Source: CAYUVA01 sp964448115 [NCBI: uncultured bacterium] (GTDB lineage Bacteria > CAYUVA01). From it: a DNA stretch of 43,589 bases. The stretch lies in NCBI GenBank assembly GCA_964448115.1, contig CAYUVA010000040.1, positions 1-43,589 of the forward strand, read 5' to 3'. Below, in pieces: positions 1 to 8,477 of this stretch. How positions within the stretch are numbered: the stretch's first letter is position 1; every line of letters starts with the position of its first letter. The notes beneath the pieces were generated by a model that searched no databases, was not told the origin of the DNA, and saw only the letters and a list, made by a program, of their open reading frames with translations. A program made the translations under genes and the position numbers.

Positions 1-31
1 TGGAGTGAGGCGTGAGGCTTGGTTATTGAAC

Positions 32-118
32 CACAAAGGCACCAAGGCACGAAGAAATTAAAGAAATAATCACGCAAAGACGCAAAGACGCAAAGACACC
101 AAGGCACAAAGAGGAAAG
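32..118. repeat. CAAAGRC-type low-complexity intergenic repeat
   Basis: Intergenic DNA made of short units such as CACAAAGGCAC, CGCAAAGA and CACCAAGGCAC repeated with small changes. The block at 71-118 holds three consecutive CGCAAAGA-type units followed by an ACCAAGGCACAAAG unit. A related stretch lies on the opposite strand at 31399-31431. It contains no reading frame of note. Similar strings are common between genes in many uncultured bacteria (general knowledge); their function is unknown. Confidence 0.7.
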
Positions 119-153
119 TGATACCGTGATACCGTGATAAGGTGATACCGTGA
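118..153. repeat. 8-bp tandem repeat, unit GTGATACC
   Basis: Four and a half tandem copies of GTGATACC. Copies 1, 2 and 4 are identical, copy 3 reads GTGATAAG, and the last is the partial GTGA. With no spacers it is a microsatellite-like array, not a CRISPR. It is non-coding and lies downstream of rtcB. Confidence 0.8.
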
Positions 154-172
154 AGAGAGGATGGTTAAACAA

Positions 173-203
173 GGTTAACTGATTCAGCGCTGAAACAGTT
201 ACC
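173..203. repeat. Inverted repeat 1 (GGTTAACTG hairpin)
   Basis: The left arm GGTTAACTG (173-181) pairs with CAGTTACC (196-203) with one bulged base. The centre is the perfect 12-bp palindrome TTCAGCGCTGAA (183-194). Together they can form a long hairpin. The left arm is identical to that of the second hairpin at 237, so the two look like copies of one small palindromic element. Confidence 0.65.
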
Positions 204-236
204 AGGTATCAGGTTAGGCGCGGGGGAGAGAATTTA

Positions 237-267
237 GGTTAACTGGATCACCGGTGATCCAATAACC
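237..267. repeat. Inverted repeat 2 (GGTTAACTG hairpin) downstream of rtcB
   Basis: A perfect 18-bp palindrome, TGGATCACCGGTGATCCA (244-261), is flanked by GGTTA (237-241) and TAACC (263-267), giving a bulged stem of about 14 bp. It lies 26 bases past the rtcB stop on the minus strand and might end or stabilise that transcript, but no T-run follows. The GGTTAACTG arm is shared with the hairpin at 173, which favours a REP-like repeated element. Confidence 0.65.
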
Positions 268-292
268 ACCCTCCCTTAGCATAAGCTCAAGC

Positions 293-1741
293 CTATCCCT
301 TAAGTACCACCAGTGGCTTCATTCGAGCTACTTTTCTTGAGAGACCAGCCTGGTGCACGACCTCAATTACATCCTCGATATCCTTATAAGCCTCCGGCAT
401 CTCCTCAGCAAGGGCGGCGAAGCCTGGTGCTCGTGCAATGACGCCCCGCTGCTCCATCATCGCCTTTAGGTCTTTACCCCTGGCGGCAGCCTTAGCCTTG
501 ACCCGGCTGAGCACCCTTCCAGCTCCATGACAGGTGCTGCCGAAGGTCTCTTGCATAGCTTTCTCTGTGCCCACAAGAATATATGAGGCTCTGCCCATGT
601 CGCCGGGTATAAGTACCGGCTGCCCAATGTGCCTGTATTTGACGGGGACTTCGCTATGTCCGGGTCCAAAGGCGCGGGTAGCTCCTTTTCTATGCACAGC
701 GACCTTGACATTCTTTCCATCTATTTTATGAGTCTCGATCTTGACTATGTTATGTGCCACATCGTAGATCAGGACCATGTTTATCTGGTTGGGGGTCATG
801 TTGAGCAGCTTGGGGAACTGGTCCTTGATTATAGCCATGAGCATCTGTCGATTAGCCCAGGCATAATTTGCAGCGCATCTCATCGCACCCATATATCGTT
901 TACCCTCGTCAGATTCGACTGGCGCACAGGCAAGCTGTTTATCTCGCAAGGTTATGTTGTACTTGGCGGCAGCTTTGTTCATCAGCGCTAGATAATCAGT
1001 ACAGACCTGGTGTCCGAAGCCGCGACTACCTGAATGCACCATCACCGTGATCTGTCCCTTGAATAGCCCGAAGACTTGTGCAGCCTTCTCATCGAAGATC
1101 TCGTCAACCACCTGTACCTCGACGAAGTGATTACCGCTGCCTAGAGTGCCAACCTGCTCGACTCCGCGCTTAAACGCTCGATTGCTAACCTGGTTCGGAT
1201 CGGCGTCTGGCAGGCAACCGCCTGACTCACAGTGTTCGAGGTCGAGCTGCTCGCCATATCCACGATTTACTATATATGCAGCCCCGTGGATGAGCACCTG
1301 GCGAACCTCCTTATTGCTCAGCCTCAGATAGCCGGTTGATCCAACGCCGAGGGGTACATTGGCGAAAAGCCCATCTGCTAGCGTGGTCAGCTTAGCCTTG
1401 ATCGAATCCCAAGTGAGGTCGGTGCGCATCATTCTTACGCCGCAATTTATGTCAAAGCCGACCCCGCCGGGGGTTACCACACCCTCCTTGACATCAGTTG
1501 CGACCACTCCGCCGATGGGCAAGCCGTAGCCATAGTGCGCATCGGGCATGGCAAGCGCAGCCACCTGGATGCCGGGGAGGCTCGCCGAGTTGACCACCTG
1601 CTTTATGGTCTCATCCTCTCTTATCGCTTTCATCAGCCTTTCCGAGGCATAAACGATTCCATCGACCCTCATGCCAAGCGATTTCTCGCGGGGAATGCGA
1701 AACTTGTAGTCGCTCAATTTTTCTATCCTGAATGCACTCAT
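293..1741 (-). CDS. rtcB: RNA-splicing ligase RtcB
   Basis: RtcB is a GTP- and Mn2+-dependent ligase that joins RNA 2',3'-cyclic phosphate or 3'-phosphate ends to 5'-OH ends in RNA repair or tRNA splicing. At 482 residues it matches the long archaeal-type form (about 481). Expected metal and active-site residues are present: D97 and C100 in FDINCGVRM, N204 and H205 in GSGNHFVE, H236 in HSGSRGFGH. The histidine that becomes guanylylated is expected to be H405 in STCHGAGR. The start ATG at 1741 has an AAAGGA-like ribosome site. It lies 41 bases after a secreted-protein gene on the same strand. No archease, RtcA or RtcR is visible, though the left edge is close. Family assignment is secure; the cellular substrate is unknown. 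Confidence 0.97.
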   Translation of the reverse strand: MSAFRIEKLSDYKFRIPREKSLGMRVDGIVYASERLMKAIREDETIKQVVNSASLPGIQVAALAMPDAHYGYGLPIGGVVATDVKEGVVTPGGVGFDINCGVRMMRTDLTWDSIKAKLTTLADGLFANVPLGVGSTGYLRLSNKEVRQVLIHGAAYIVNRGYGEQLDLEHCESGGCLPDADPNQVSNRAFKRGVEQVGTLGSGNHFVEVQVVDEIFDEKAAQVFGLFKGQITVMVHSGSRGFGHQVCTDYLALMNKAAAKYNITLRDKQLACAPVESDEGKRYMGAMRCAANYAWANRQMLMAIIKDQFPKLLNMTPNQINMVLIYDVAHNIVKIETHKIDGKNVKVAVHRKGATRAFGPGHSEVPVKYRHIGQPVLIPGDMGRASYILVGTEKAMQETFGSTCHGAGRVLSRVKAKAAARGKDLKAMMEQRGVIARAPGFAALAEEMPEAYKDIEDVIEVVHQAGLSRKVARMKPLVVLKG

Positions 1742-1782
1742 TTATTTCAATCCTTTATTCTCAAACCTAAAGCATTTTTTGT

Positions 1783-3636
1783 CTATTCGATCGTCAAGTA
1801 GGGCCAGGGTAGGCTTTGGTTTCCCTGCTGGTCAGTTGCAATGACCTCAAGCAGAAACTGTCCGTAAGAGTTCTCTGCAAGCTCCCTAATATAGGTCTCC
1901 ATAGTATATATGCCATCGCCAGCGACGACATCTCCGAACATCCCGTCATCGCGTAGCAAGACCCCAGTCGGCGAACCGGCAAAATACAACTCAACGCTCG
2001 CAATGTCGGATAGCCCCTGCGCATCGGTTACGCCAATCCAGAGGGTCAAAAGTCCTTCACCGCCGGCTATGAGCTGCGTATCCCAATAGCCGCCAAACAG
2101 GATAACAGGGCGATCCGAAGACCTTGCCGAACAATTGCTAGATATATGCTGTCGATAGATGCTCTGCCAGTTCGGAGTATAGCAGGCATAAGAGATACCA
2201 TCAGCGGATGAATATTGGTTACCGCGCAGTATGTTCAAATATGGCCATAGCAGGCTCTCGTTGCCAGCATAGTCCCTCGCCACCAGCTCGAATGTATACC
2301 GGTTGGGTGCGATATCGCCGCCAACCTGGGCAACCACCAGTGAATAAACCCCATCGCCAGCCATCATATCGCCGCTCGTGCCATCGTCGTAAAGATAAAC
2401 GCCGGTAGGGTGCTTGAACCAGAGAAGCTCTACATTACCGATCCCGATATTGTCCAGAACATAAGCCAAGAGCACAAAATGCCCCCCGATCCCTGACCCA
2501 ATGGAGGTGTCCATATAGCCAGCGAGCCTTATTTCAGGCAGAATTGCATCCTGTATGCTCGACTCTCGGTTGGAGTAACCGCTCTCCCAGTAGCAGGCAT
2601 CGCGCGCCTTGACACGATAATAATAGCGCACGCTGTCATCGAGACCGCTGAAGGTGTGGCAGGTCCCTTCGATCCAGCCGCTGATCGAGGCTATCTCATT
2701 AAAGTTGATGTCGAGCGCACATTGCGCAAGGTACTGCCAGGCGCCGGAGCTAGACTCATCGGACCAGCAGACCTGGTTGGAGGTGCCTGCCGTGTATTCA
2801 GGCTCATCGAACAGGTAGGGCGCATTAGGGGGAGCTGTTGCCGTGCAGGTAACCGATGGCGTTGCGGTCGGGGTCGCTGCGCCTGTAGGCGTATCGGTTG
2901 GCGTGGAGGTGATTTGGGTTGGAGTAGCGGTATTGTTGGTGCCTGTGGGGGTAGATGTCGGCGCGGTAGGTGTTATGGTAGGCGTTGCGGTAGGGGTGCT
3001 CGGCGTTTGAGTAGCTGTTGCCGTGGGGGTAGGTCCCTGCACATTTGGTCCCTCAATCTCCACGCGAATAGTCCAGTCTCCAGAAACGCCGAAGTCATCG
3101 CAATAATGCCATTCCCAAGCCTTTTTGGTGTTCACCCACATGACATTGTTATGATAGGTTATTCCATCTCGGTCAGCGCCTAGAGCAGGCGGATAATCAA
3201 AGCGATGCTCAAGAACAATTACGAACCTGCCCTCGTTTATGGTGATGTTGTAGGACTGCATGTCAACATCGTTCCAGTTGTGCGAATAGAGGGTGTATGC
3301 CTCGGTTACGGCAAGGAGCGTTCCCGGCTCCGGCAGGTTGCTTCCTGCCTCGTAAATGCGAAAGTTGAATTCATTGCTGGTCTCGTAGGCTGAGCCGAGA
3401 AACACGCGGACCGTCTTTATATTTATCGGGTACTCGTAGCCTTGTGCCTCATATATCTGTCCGAAGTACTCATTTGCCACTGTGCCAGGATAAACAGTAA
3501 CCTCGCCGCCCTCGAAGGAGTCGTGTTGCAGCCACCTGGATCCGCAAAATGCCTGAACTGCGCTGAGCACAGATATAAGCAGAAGGACAGATGGCACTAT
3601 GAACAATCGAGTCAATCTTTCATTCATGAATCTCAT
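1783..3636 (-). CDS. Secreted protein with Thr-Pro linker and two C-terminal GYWD/WPYL domains
   Basis: 617 residues. The N-terminus has a basic segment and a hydrophobic stretch (about residues 8-30) typical of a Sec signal peptide. Residues 35-200 form an unrecognised, probably beta-rich domain. Residues 201-270 are a Thr/Pro-rich linker, and 271-365 resemble a fibronectin type III fold with three Cys. Two copies of a domain of about 105 residues follow (about 366-470 and 509-617). Each starts LAGYMD/FGGYWD, contains DDGxxGDxxAGDG and ends WPYL. The second copy ends two residues before the C-terminus. The same domain ends three other proteins in the window. I infer an exported, perhaps T2SS-dependent protein; no enzymatic motif was seen. 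The start may be ATG 3636 or ATG 3627; neither has a clear ribosome site. Confidence 0.85.
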   Translation of the reverse strand: MRFMNERLTRLFIVPSVLLLISVLSAVQAFCGSRWLQHDSFEGGEVTVYPGTVANEYFGQIYEAQGYEYPINIKTVRVFLGSAYETSNEFNFRIYEAGSNLPEPGTLLAVTEAYTLYSHNWNDVDMQSYNITINEGRFVIVLEHRFDYPPALGADRDGITYHNNVMWVNTKKAWEWHYCDDFGVSGDWTIRVEIEGPNVQGPTPTATATQTPSTPTATPTITPTAPTSTPTGTNNTATPTQITSTPTDTPTGAATPTATPSVTCTATAPPNAPYLFDEPEYTAGTSNQVCWSDESSSGAWQYLAQCALDINFNEIASISGWIEGTCHTFSGLDDSVRYYYRVKARDACYWESGYSNRESSIQDAILPEIRLAGYMDTSIGSGIGGHFVLLAYVLDNIGIGNVELLWFKHPTGVYLYDDGTSGDMMAGDGVYSLVVAQVGGDIAPNRYTFELVARDYAGNESLLWPYLNILRGNQYSSADGISYACYTPNWQSIYRQHISSNCSARSSDRPVILFGGYWDTQLIAGGEGLLTLWIGVTDAQGLSDIASVELYFAGSPTGVLLRDDGMFGDVVAGDGIYTMETYIRELAENSYGQFLLEVIATDQQGNQSLPWPYLTIE

Positions 3637-3801
3637 ACGATAATAAGTATATCAAAGATGGCAGGTGATTTGCTAAAAGTAATATGCGAATTAATCATTT
3701 GCTTCCATTTGATCGATTCAATATTCCCAAAAAATGTGGATATTATTTTACGATGACATAAAGATTATCTTTAAATTTATATTTTATTATATCCAGTCAG
3801 G

Positions 3802-4158
3802 CTATTGTAATTCAATCTCCCCCTCTCCTACCGGCTCCCATGAAGTATGCAGGTACGCCTTGGGCGGAGAATCTAAAAAGGAGATGTAGATAGGCTTTTC
3901 ATTGCGCAGCATATCGAGAACATCGTAATACATGCTCACCGGGAGGTGCATCTTGATCTCCTCGATTTCATCCTTTCGGTTGCGGATAATGCTGTCAACC
4001 TTAGGCTCTACGCTGGGATCATCGAAACATAGACTTGCGATCTTCTTCTTATCTTCATTGTAAAGAAAGATGATCACTCGATGCTGCACGGCAGTTGTTG
4101 GTCCTCCCTGAAAGGAGATATTGTACTTACTGATCTCATGGGTCTTTAATCTTTTCAT
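3802..4158 (-). CDS. Small conserved-looking hypothetical protein
   Basis: 118 residues from the ATG at 4158, chosen because GGAGG lies 10 bases upstream. Longer forms from ATG 4254 or TTG 4290 lack a comparable site. The protein looks soluble, with alternating beta strands, a charged helix and a C-terminal segment with LRNEKPIYISF and TSWEPVGEGE. These resemble, from memory, a widespread uncharacterised small-protein family whose members end in similar LRNEKPVY and EPVGE strings. No signal peptide, membrane span or catalytic motif is visible. Function unknown. It is divergent from the T2SS operon. Confidence 0.6.
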   Translation of the reverse strand: MKRLKTHEISKYNISFQGGPTTAVQHRVIIFLYNEDKKKIASLCFDDPSVEPKVDSIIRNRKDEIEEIKMHLPVSMYYDVLDMLRNEKPIYISFLDSPPKAYLHTSWEPVGEGEIELQ

Positions 4159-4215
4159 TGAATATGATCCTCCGGCTAAAATGCAGATGTAATAATATTC
4201 TGTCTCACCTTCAGC

Positions 4216-4244
4216 ATAAAAGATACCAGTATTTTTTCTTTCAA
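4216..4244 (-). promoter_or_regulatory. Candidate sigma70-type promoter for the small hypothetical gene
   Basis: On the minus strand a -35 TTGAAA (4239-4244) is separated by exactly 17 bases from a -10 TTTTAT (4216-4221). It lies about 60 bases upstream of the ATG at 4158, which also supports that shorter start. By eye only. Confidence 0.4.
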
Positions 4245-4305
4245 ACAAGGTCATGTATGCAAGAAATTTTTGGTTGAAGGAGAAATGCAAATTTCCTAGG
4301 AACCA

Positions 4306-4325
4306 TAACAGCTATCGCGCTGTTA
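4306..4325. promoter_or_regulatory. Inverted repeat upstream of gspE
   Basis: TAACAGC-tatcgc-GCTGTTA is a perfect 7-bp inverted repeat with a 6-base spacer. It sits in the divergent region between the small hypothetical gene and gspE, 52 bases before the gspE ATG. It could be an operator for the T2SS operon or a short RNA hairpin. No good -35/-10 pair was found next to it. Confidence 0.35.
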
Positions 4326-4377
4326 CATATTTTAGATTACAGGATAAAGTTGATCATAAACCTAAGATAATGGGACG

Positions 4378-6099
4378 ATGAAGACTAGCGAGAGGTTCGG
4401 AGAGTACCTGGTGCGCAAAGGCTTAGTCTCTCAGGACGAGCTGGACAAGGCGCTACGCATACATAAGGATCGAAACAAGCGTCTCGGTGAGACCCTAGTT
4501 GAACTGGGCATCCTGCATGAAAAAAGTTACCTGGAGATCCTCGGTGAGTATATTGGGATTCCGTTTATAACACTCAAGGATTTCCCACAGGATATACAGC
4601 CCCCGGTAGAGCTATCTCCCGAATTCATGCGCCAATACCGCATTTTTCCTCTGGAGCTTTCCAATGGAGACCTGAAGCTAGCAATGGTTGATCCCCTGGA
4701 TCTATATACAATCGATGATATCGAGACCGCTACTGGACTAACCGTCAAGCCGGTTCTCTGCCTGGAAAAGGAGCTGATGAGTGCCATAGAAAACTACGCC
4801 AGCGGCGGGGCATCACAGGTTGACAAGATAGTCGATGATATGACCGAAGAGGAGCTTTCTATATATACCCAGGATGTCATGGAAGACGAGGAGATGCTCA
4901 GGGATATGGCATCCGAGGCGCCGGTGATCAAGCTGGTAAACCTTATGATCCAGGAAGCTGTAGAAAGAGATGCCAGCGATATACACATCGAGCCGTTCGA
5001 GAATGCACTGAAGGTTCGATATCGAATCGATGGTATCCTGCATGATGTGGAGGCTCCGCCAAAGAAGATACAGGCTGCGGTCATCTCCCGCATCAAGTTG
5101 ATGGCACAGATGAACATCGCTGAACGGCGCCTACCCCAAGACGGTCGCATTATGACCCGGGCGGCTGGAAAGAAGATCGATATGAGAGTCTCAACCGTAC
5201 CAACGCTGCACGGAGAGAGCGTTGTAATGAGGATCCTTGACCAGTCAAGCTCGCTTCTAACCCTGCAACAGCTCGGGTTTGAGCCGGACCACCTGCAAAA
5301 GTTCCAGAACATAATAGTAATGCCTCATGGCATATTTCTGGTAACCGGTCCAACCGGCAGCGGTAAAACTACCACCCTTTATGCTGCGCTGGACAAGATA
5401 AATTCGCCAGAGAAGAAGATTATCACCATCGAGGAGCCGGTGGAATACCAATTGATGGGGGTCAATCAGATCCAGGTGCGAAACAAGATCGGTCTCACCT
5501 TTGCCAAGGGCTTACGCCATATAGTCCGTCAGGATCCCGATATCATCATGGTCGGCGAGATCCGTGACCTGGAGACAGCAGATATCGCCGTTCATGCAGC
5601 ACTAACCGGACACCTCGTCTTCTCTACGCTTCACACCAATGATGCCTGCGGCGCCATCACTCGACTTATGGATATGGGGATAGAGAATTACCTGGTTTCA
5701 TCCGTGCTGGTCGGCGTATTGGCTCAACGGCTGGTCAGGGTCCTTTGTCCACACTGTAAGGAGGCTATAAAACCGAGCCAAGAGGTGCTTTCGGAGCTGG
5801 AGCTGCACAATGATGAAAACGAAAAGATAGACCGTATCTACCAGGCGGTCGGCTGTGAGAAATGTAACCATACCGGATACAAAGGCAGGAAGGGCATTTT
5901 CGAGCTGCTGGTTCTGAACGATGAGATACATAAACTAATCATGGACAAGGCACCGGCTAACATCATAAAACGAAGAGCAAGAGAGCAGGGAATGCGCACC
6001 CTGCGCCAAGATGGATGGGCTAAGGTGAGACAAGGCATTACCACCATCGAGGAGGTCTTCAGGGTTACCCAAGAGGAAGAGACCATCGCCAAGATTTAA
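4378..6099 (+). CDS. gspE: Type II secretion ATPase GspE
   Basis: 573 residues. The cytoplasmic hexameric ATPase that powers pseudopilus assembly in T2SS. Residues 1-150 form the MshEN-type N-domain. The catalytic core has Walker A GPTGSGKTTT (324-333), an Asp box, and the Walker B/His region DPDIIMVGEIRD (about 386-397). A zinc-binding C-domain has two CxxC pairs (CPHC near 457 and CEKC near 493). Length and motifs match GspE/PilB proteins. The following eleven genes are all T2SS components, so GspE rather than PilB is preferred. It is first in the operon, with gspF 28 bases downstream. No strong ribosome site is seen; GGGACG precedes the ATG. Confidence 0.95.
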   Translation: MKTSERFGEYLVRKGLVSQDELDKALRIHKDRNKRLGETLVELGILHEKSYLEILGEYIGIPFITLKDFPQDIQPPVELSPEFMRQYRIFPLELSNGDLKLAMVDPLDLYTIDDIETATGLTVKPVLCLEKELMSAIENYASGGASQVDKIVDDMTEEELSIYTQDVMEDEEMLRDMASEAPVIKLVNLMIQEAVERDASDIHIEPFENALKVRYRIDGILHDVEAPPKKIQAAVISRIKLMAQMNIAERRLPQDGRIMTRAAGKKIDMRVSTVPTLHGESVVMRILDQSSSLLTLQQLGFEPDHLQKFQNIIVMPHGIFLVTGPTGSGKTTTLYAALDKINSPEKKIITIEEPVEYQLMGVNQIQVRNKIGLTFAKGLRHIVRQDPDIIMVGEIRDLETADIAVHAALTGHLVFSTLHTNDACGAITRLMDMGIENYLVSSVLVGVLAQRLVRVLCPHCKEAIKPSQEVLSELELHNDENEKIDRIYQAVGCEKCNHTGYKGRKGIFELLVLNDEIHKLIMDKAPANIIKRRAREQGMRTLRQDGWAKVRQGITTIEEVFRVTQEEETIAKI

Positions 6100-6127
6100 T
6101 GGAACTTACTGGCTCTAAGAGGTAATT

Positions 6128-7348
6128 ATGGCAGTATTCGAGTACCAGGCGAGCGACCCATCAGGAAATGTCATCAAGGGCGAGATGGAAGCAAAAGACC
6201 GCGCCGCGGTGATCAAGCGTCTGCAAAGCCAGCGCTTCTATCCCCTGAGAGTAAATCAGAAGGTGGAGAAAAAGGGGCTATCCACCGAGATCTCGCTCAA
6301 GGACATATTCTCCAGGATTACCAGCAAAGATGTGATGAACTTTACCCACCAGCTCGCCGCTTTAACCGATGCTGGCTTACCCCTTGACCGCAGCCTCCGC
6401 ATATTGGCTAACCTGGCTGAGAAGCCCCGATTAAAGGCGGTGCTGGAGGATATAGTCAGGAATGTCGAGGGTGGAAGCACCTTTGCTGATGCCCTGGCTC
6501 GCCATCCCAAGCTGTTCAATCGCCTTTATATAAATATGGTTCGCTCTGGCGAGGCTGGCGGAGTTCTGGAGAAGATCCTGGTTCGTCTTGCAGAGTTCAT
6601 GGAGAGCACCCAGGAGCTGAAATCCGAGGTGGTTTCCGCTCTGATTTACCCGGTCATCCTTGTCTTTGTAGGTGGCGCTGCAGTAGCGATGCTTATCACC
6701 TATGTTGTTCCTAAGTTTGCCAGGATCTTCGAGGATATGCACGCTGCCATTCCGCTCCCTACGCTTATACTTCTTGATTTGGCTAATTTCCTCAAGATGT
6801 ATTACTGGGCAATAATCTTGGGCATACTATTCTTTGCTGTCCTATTTCGCTATTACCTGCGCACCGAGAGCGGAAGGTATAACTTTGATGTATTGTCCTT
6901 GAAGCTCCCAATTATCAAGGATCTTATAACCAAGATGGAGGTCTCTCGTTTCTCCAGAACCCTGGGAACTTTATACCGAAACGGTGTGCCGTTGCTACAG
7001 GCTTTGTCCATAACAAAGGAAATCCTGGGCAACGAGGTTATAAAAAAATCGATAACAGAGGTCTATAGCGGCATCAAGGAAGGCTCCGGCATCGCGGAAC
7101 CGCTGGGCAATAGCGGTGTCTTTCCACCACTGTCCATCCACATGCTCGAAGTCGGCGAGGAGACCGGCAACCTCGAGGATATGCTGCTTAAGATCGCTGA
7201 TACCTACGAGAACGAGGTCAAGGTGGCGGTCAACAGGGCAGCACGACTACTGGAACCTATGATGATTATTATCATGGGAGTTGTGGTCGGATTTATAGTC
7301 GTATCCATGCTTTATGCCATATTCTCGGTGAACGATATACCTATGTAA
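6128..7348 (+). CDS. gspF: Type II secretion inner-membrane platform protein GspF
   Basis: 406 residues, the usual GspF/PilC length. It starts with the family's N-terminal pattern (MAVFEYQASDPSGNVIKGEMEA-like). Two repeated cytoplasmic helical domains (about 60-180 and 265-385) each precede hydrophobic segments near 170-195, 220-240 and 375-400. GspF links the GspE ATPase to the pseudopilus in the inner membrane. It lies between gspE and gspG with short gaps. An AGAGG-like ribosome site precedes the ATG. Confidence 0.95.
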   Translation: MAVFEYQASDPSGNVIKGEMEAKDRAAVIKRLQSQRFYPLRVNQKVEKKGLSTEISLKDIFSRITSKDVMNFTHQLAALTDAGLPLDRSLRILANLAEKPRLKAVLEDIVRNVEGGSTFADALARHPKLFNRLYINMVRSGEAGGVLEKILVRLAEFMESTQELKSEVVSALIYPVILVFVGGAAVAMLITYVVPKFARIFEDMHAAIPLPTLILLDLANFLKMYYWAIILGILFFAVLFRYYLRTESGRYNFDVLSLKLPIIKDLITKMEVSRFSRTLGTLYRNGVPLLQALSITKEILGNEVIKKSITEVYSGIKEGSGIAEPLGNSGVFPPLSIHMLEVGEETGNLEDMLLKIADTYENEVKVAVNRAARLLEPMMIIIMGVVVGFIVVSMLYAIFSVNDIPM

Positions 7349-7375
7349 GAACTTATTGAGTCATAAGGAGAATAG

Positions 7376-7786
7376 ATGATGTTGCTTCTAAAAATAATCA
7401 AACGTATAGGCGAAAGAAGAACAAATAACGATAGCGGTTTTACACTCATCGAACTGATCGTGGTCATGGTCATCCTGGGGCTGCTGGCAAGCATCGTTAT
7501 CCCCAAGTTCACCGGACGCACCGAGGAGGCGAGGAGAAAAACCGCTCGCACCCAGATATCGCAGTTGCAGACCGCCTGCGAGCTGTATCGGGTTGATAAC
7601 GGGCGCTATCCCAACTCGCTCGAGGAGCTTACTGCTGTCAACTCCGAGACTGGCGAAAGATACATGGACAAGATCCCCAAGGATCCTTGGGGCGAGGACT
7701 ATGTTTACGAGGTTACCGATGGCGGCAAATCACTGCGCATTACCTCCAGCGGTGGTGAGGGAGAGCCGATTAGCAACCTAGACTGA
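7376..7786 (+). CDS. gspG: Major pseudopilin GspG
   Basis: 136 residues. A 21-residue basic leader ends at Gly, followed by the type III signal G|FTLIELIVVMVILGLLAS with Glu at +5. The prepilin peptidase would cut after that Gly and methylate the new N-terminal Phe. The C-terminal part has the GspG pattern of short strands, including DNGRYPNSLEEL, KDPWGEDYVY and a Gly/Glu-rich end where the family binds calcium. GspG is the main pseudopilus subunit. AAGGAG precedes the ATG. No prepilin peptidase (GspO) gene lies in the window, so it must be encoded elsewhere. Confidence 0.95.
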   Translation: MMLLLKIIKRIGERRTNNDSGFTLIELIVVMVILGLLASIVIPKFTGRTEEARRKTARTQISQLQTACELYRVDNGRYPNSLEELTAVNSETGERYMDKIPKDPWGEDYVYEVTDGGKSLRITSSGGEGEPISNLD

Positions 7787-7846
7787 GCAAACAAGATCAG
7801 GATAAACCTTCCAGAAATAGCGTTCACAATTTTATCGCCCAGTAAC

Positions 7847-8467
7847 ATGAGATCACCAGGGTTCATACAGGCTATAAGGAAAAGCGAGAATGGCTTCACC
7901 CTCATCGAGGTGATCCTGGTCATGGCTCTGCTGGGTATCAGCCTAAGCATCGTGCTCCCACGATTCATCGGCACTTTAGACAATATACGACTAAAGACCT
8001 CTACTAAGCGGGTCGCATCCTGCCTGCGCTATGCTAGAAGCAGGGCTATAGCGCTCAAGACCACGACCTCCATATCCTTCGGGCTTGAGGATGGTAGCAT
8101 CAAGGTCAAGGCGGATAATCCCCCAGTAAAAGTCCCCAGCGCAAAAGAAGATGATGACAATAATAAAAAGGATCTCCCCTTCATCGCGGAGAAGAGCCGG
8201 AGCAAAGGGGGATCGGTTGAGCTTTACGACTCCAAGCTGCCTGGCGAGGTGGAGATGCAAGCCTGGAGCGAGGAGCTTTCCGATGTTCTTCTCGAAGGAA
8301 CCGTTACCATCGAGTTTTATCCCAAGGGGAATAGCTCTGGGGGAACATTATTTCTGCTTTTGCAAAACGGTCACTACTTCGTGATCGAGGTCGATGCTGT
8401 TACCGGCAGGGTGTTGGTTACTGAGGAGTTTGCTGACTATATCCCTCGATACACAGAATATTATTAA
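7847..8467 (+). CDS. gspH: Minor pseudopilin GspH-like
   Basis: 206 residues. The prepilin signal ENG|FTLIEVILVMALLGISLS with Glu +5 follows a short leader. The rest is a globular domain with a polar, Lys/Asp-rich insertion (about residues 92-115, KEDDDNNKKD) not expected of a compact GspH. Its position between gspG and gspI and its size make GspH the best call. GspH helps build the pseudopilus tip. The start is followed by the next gene within 10 bases of its stop. Confidence 0.85.
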   Translation: MRSPGFIQAIRKSENGFTLIEVILVMALLGISLSIVLPRFIGTLDNIRLKTSTKRVASCLRYARSRAIALKTTTSISFGLEDGSIKVKADNPPVKVPSAKEDDDNNKKDLPFIAEKSRSKGGSVELYDSKLPGEVEMQAWSEELSDVLLEGTVTIEFYPKGNSSGGTLFLLLQNGHYFVIEVDAVTGRVLVTEEFADYIPRYTEYY

Positions 8468-8477
8468 AAGTATTGAA

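Noticed and set aside
118-153. Possible CRISPR array
   Set aside because: 8-base units in direct tandem without spacers; a microsatellite.
8394-8477. Upstream start for gspI
   Set aside because: Would overlap gspH by 74 bases and give a 35-residue leader, against MRAKQTG from ATG 8478.
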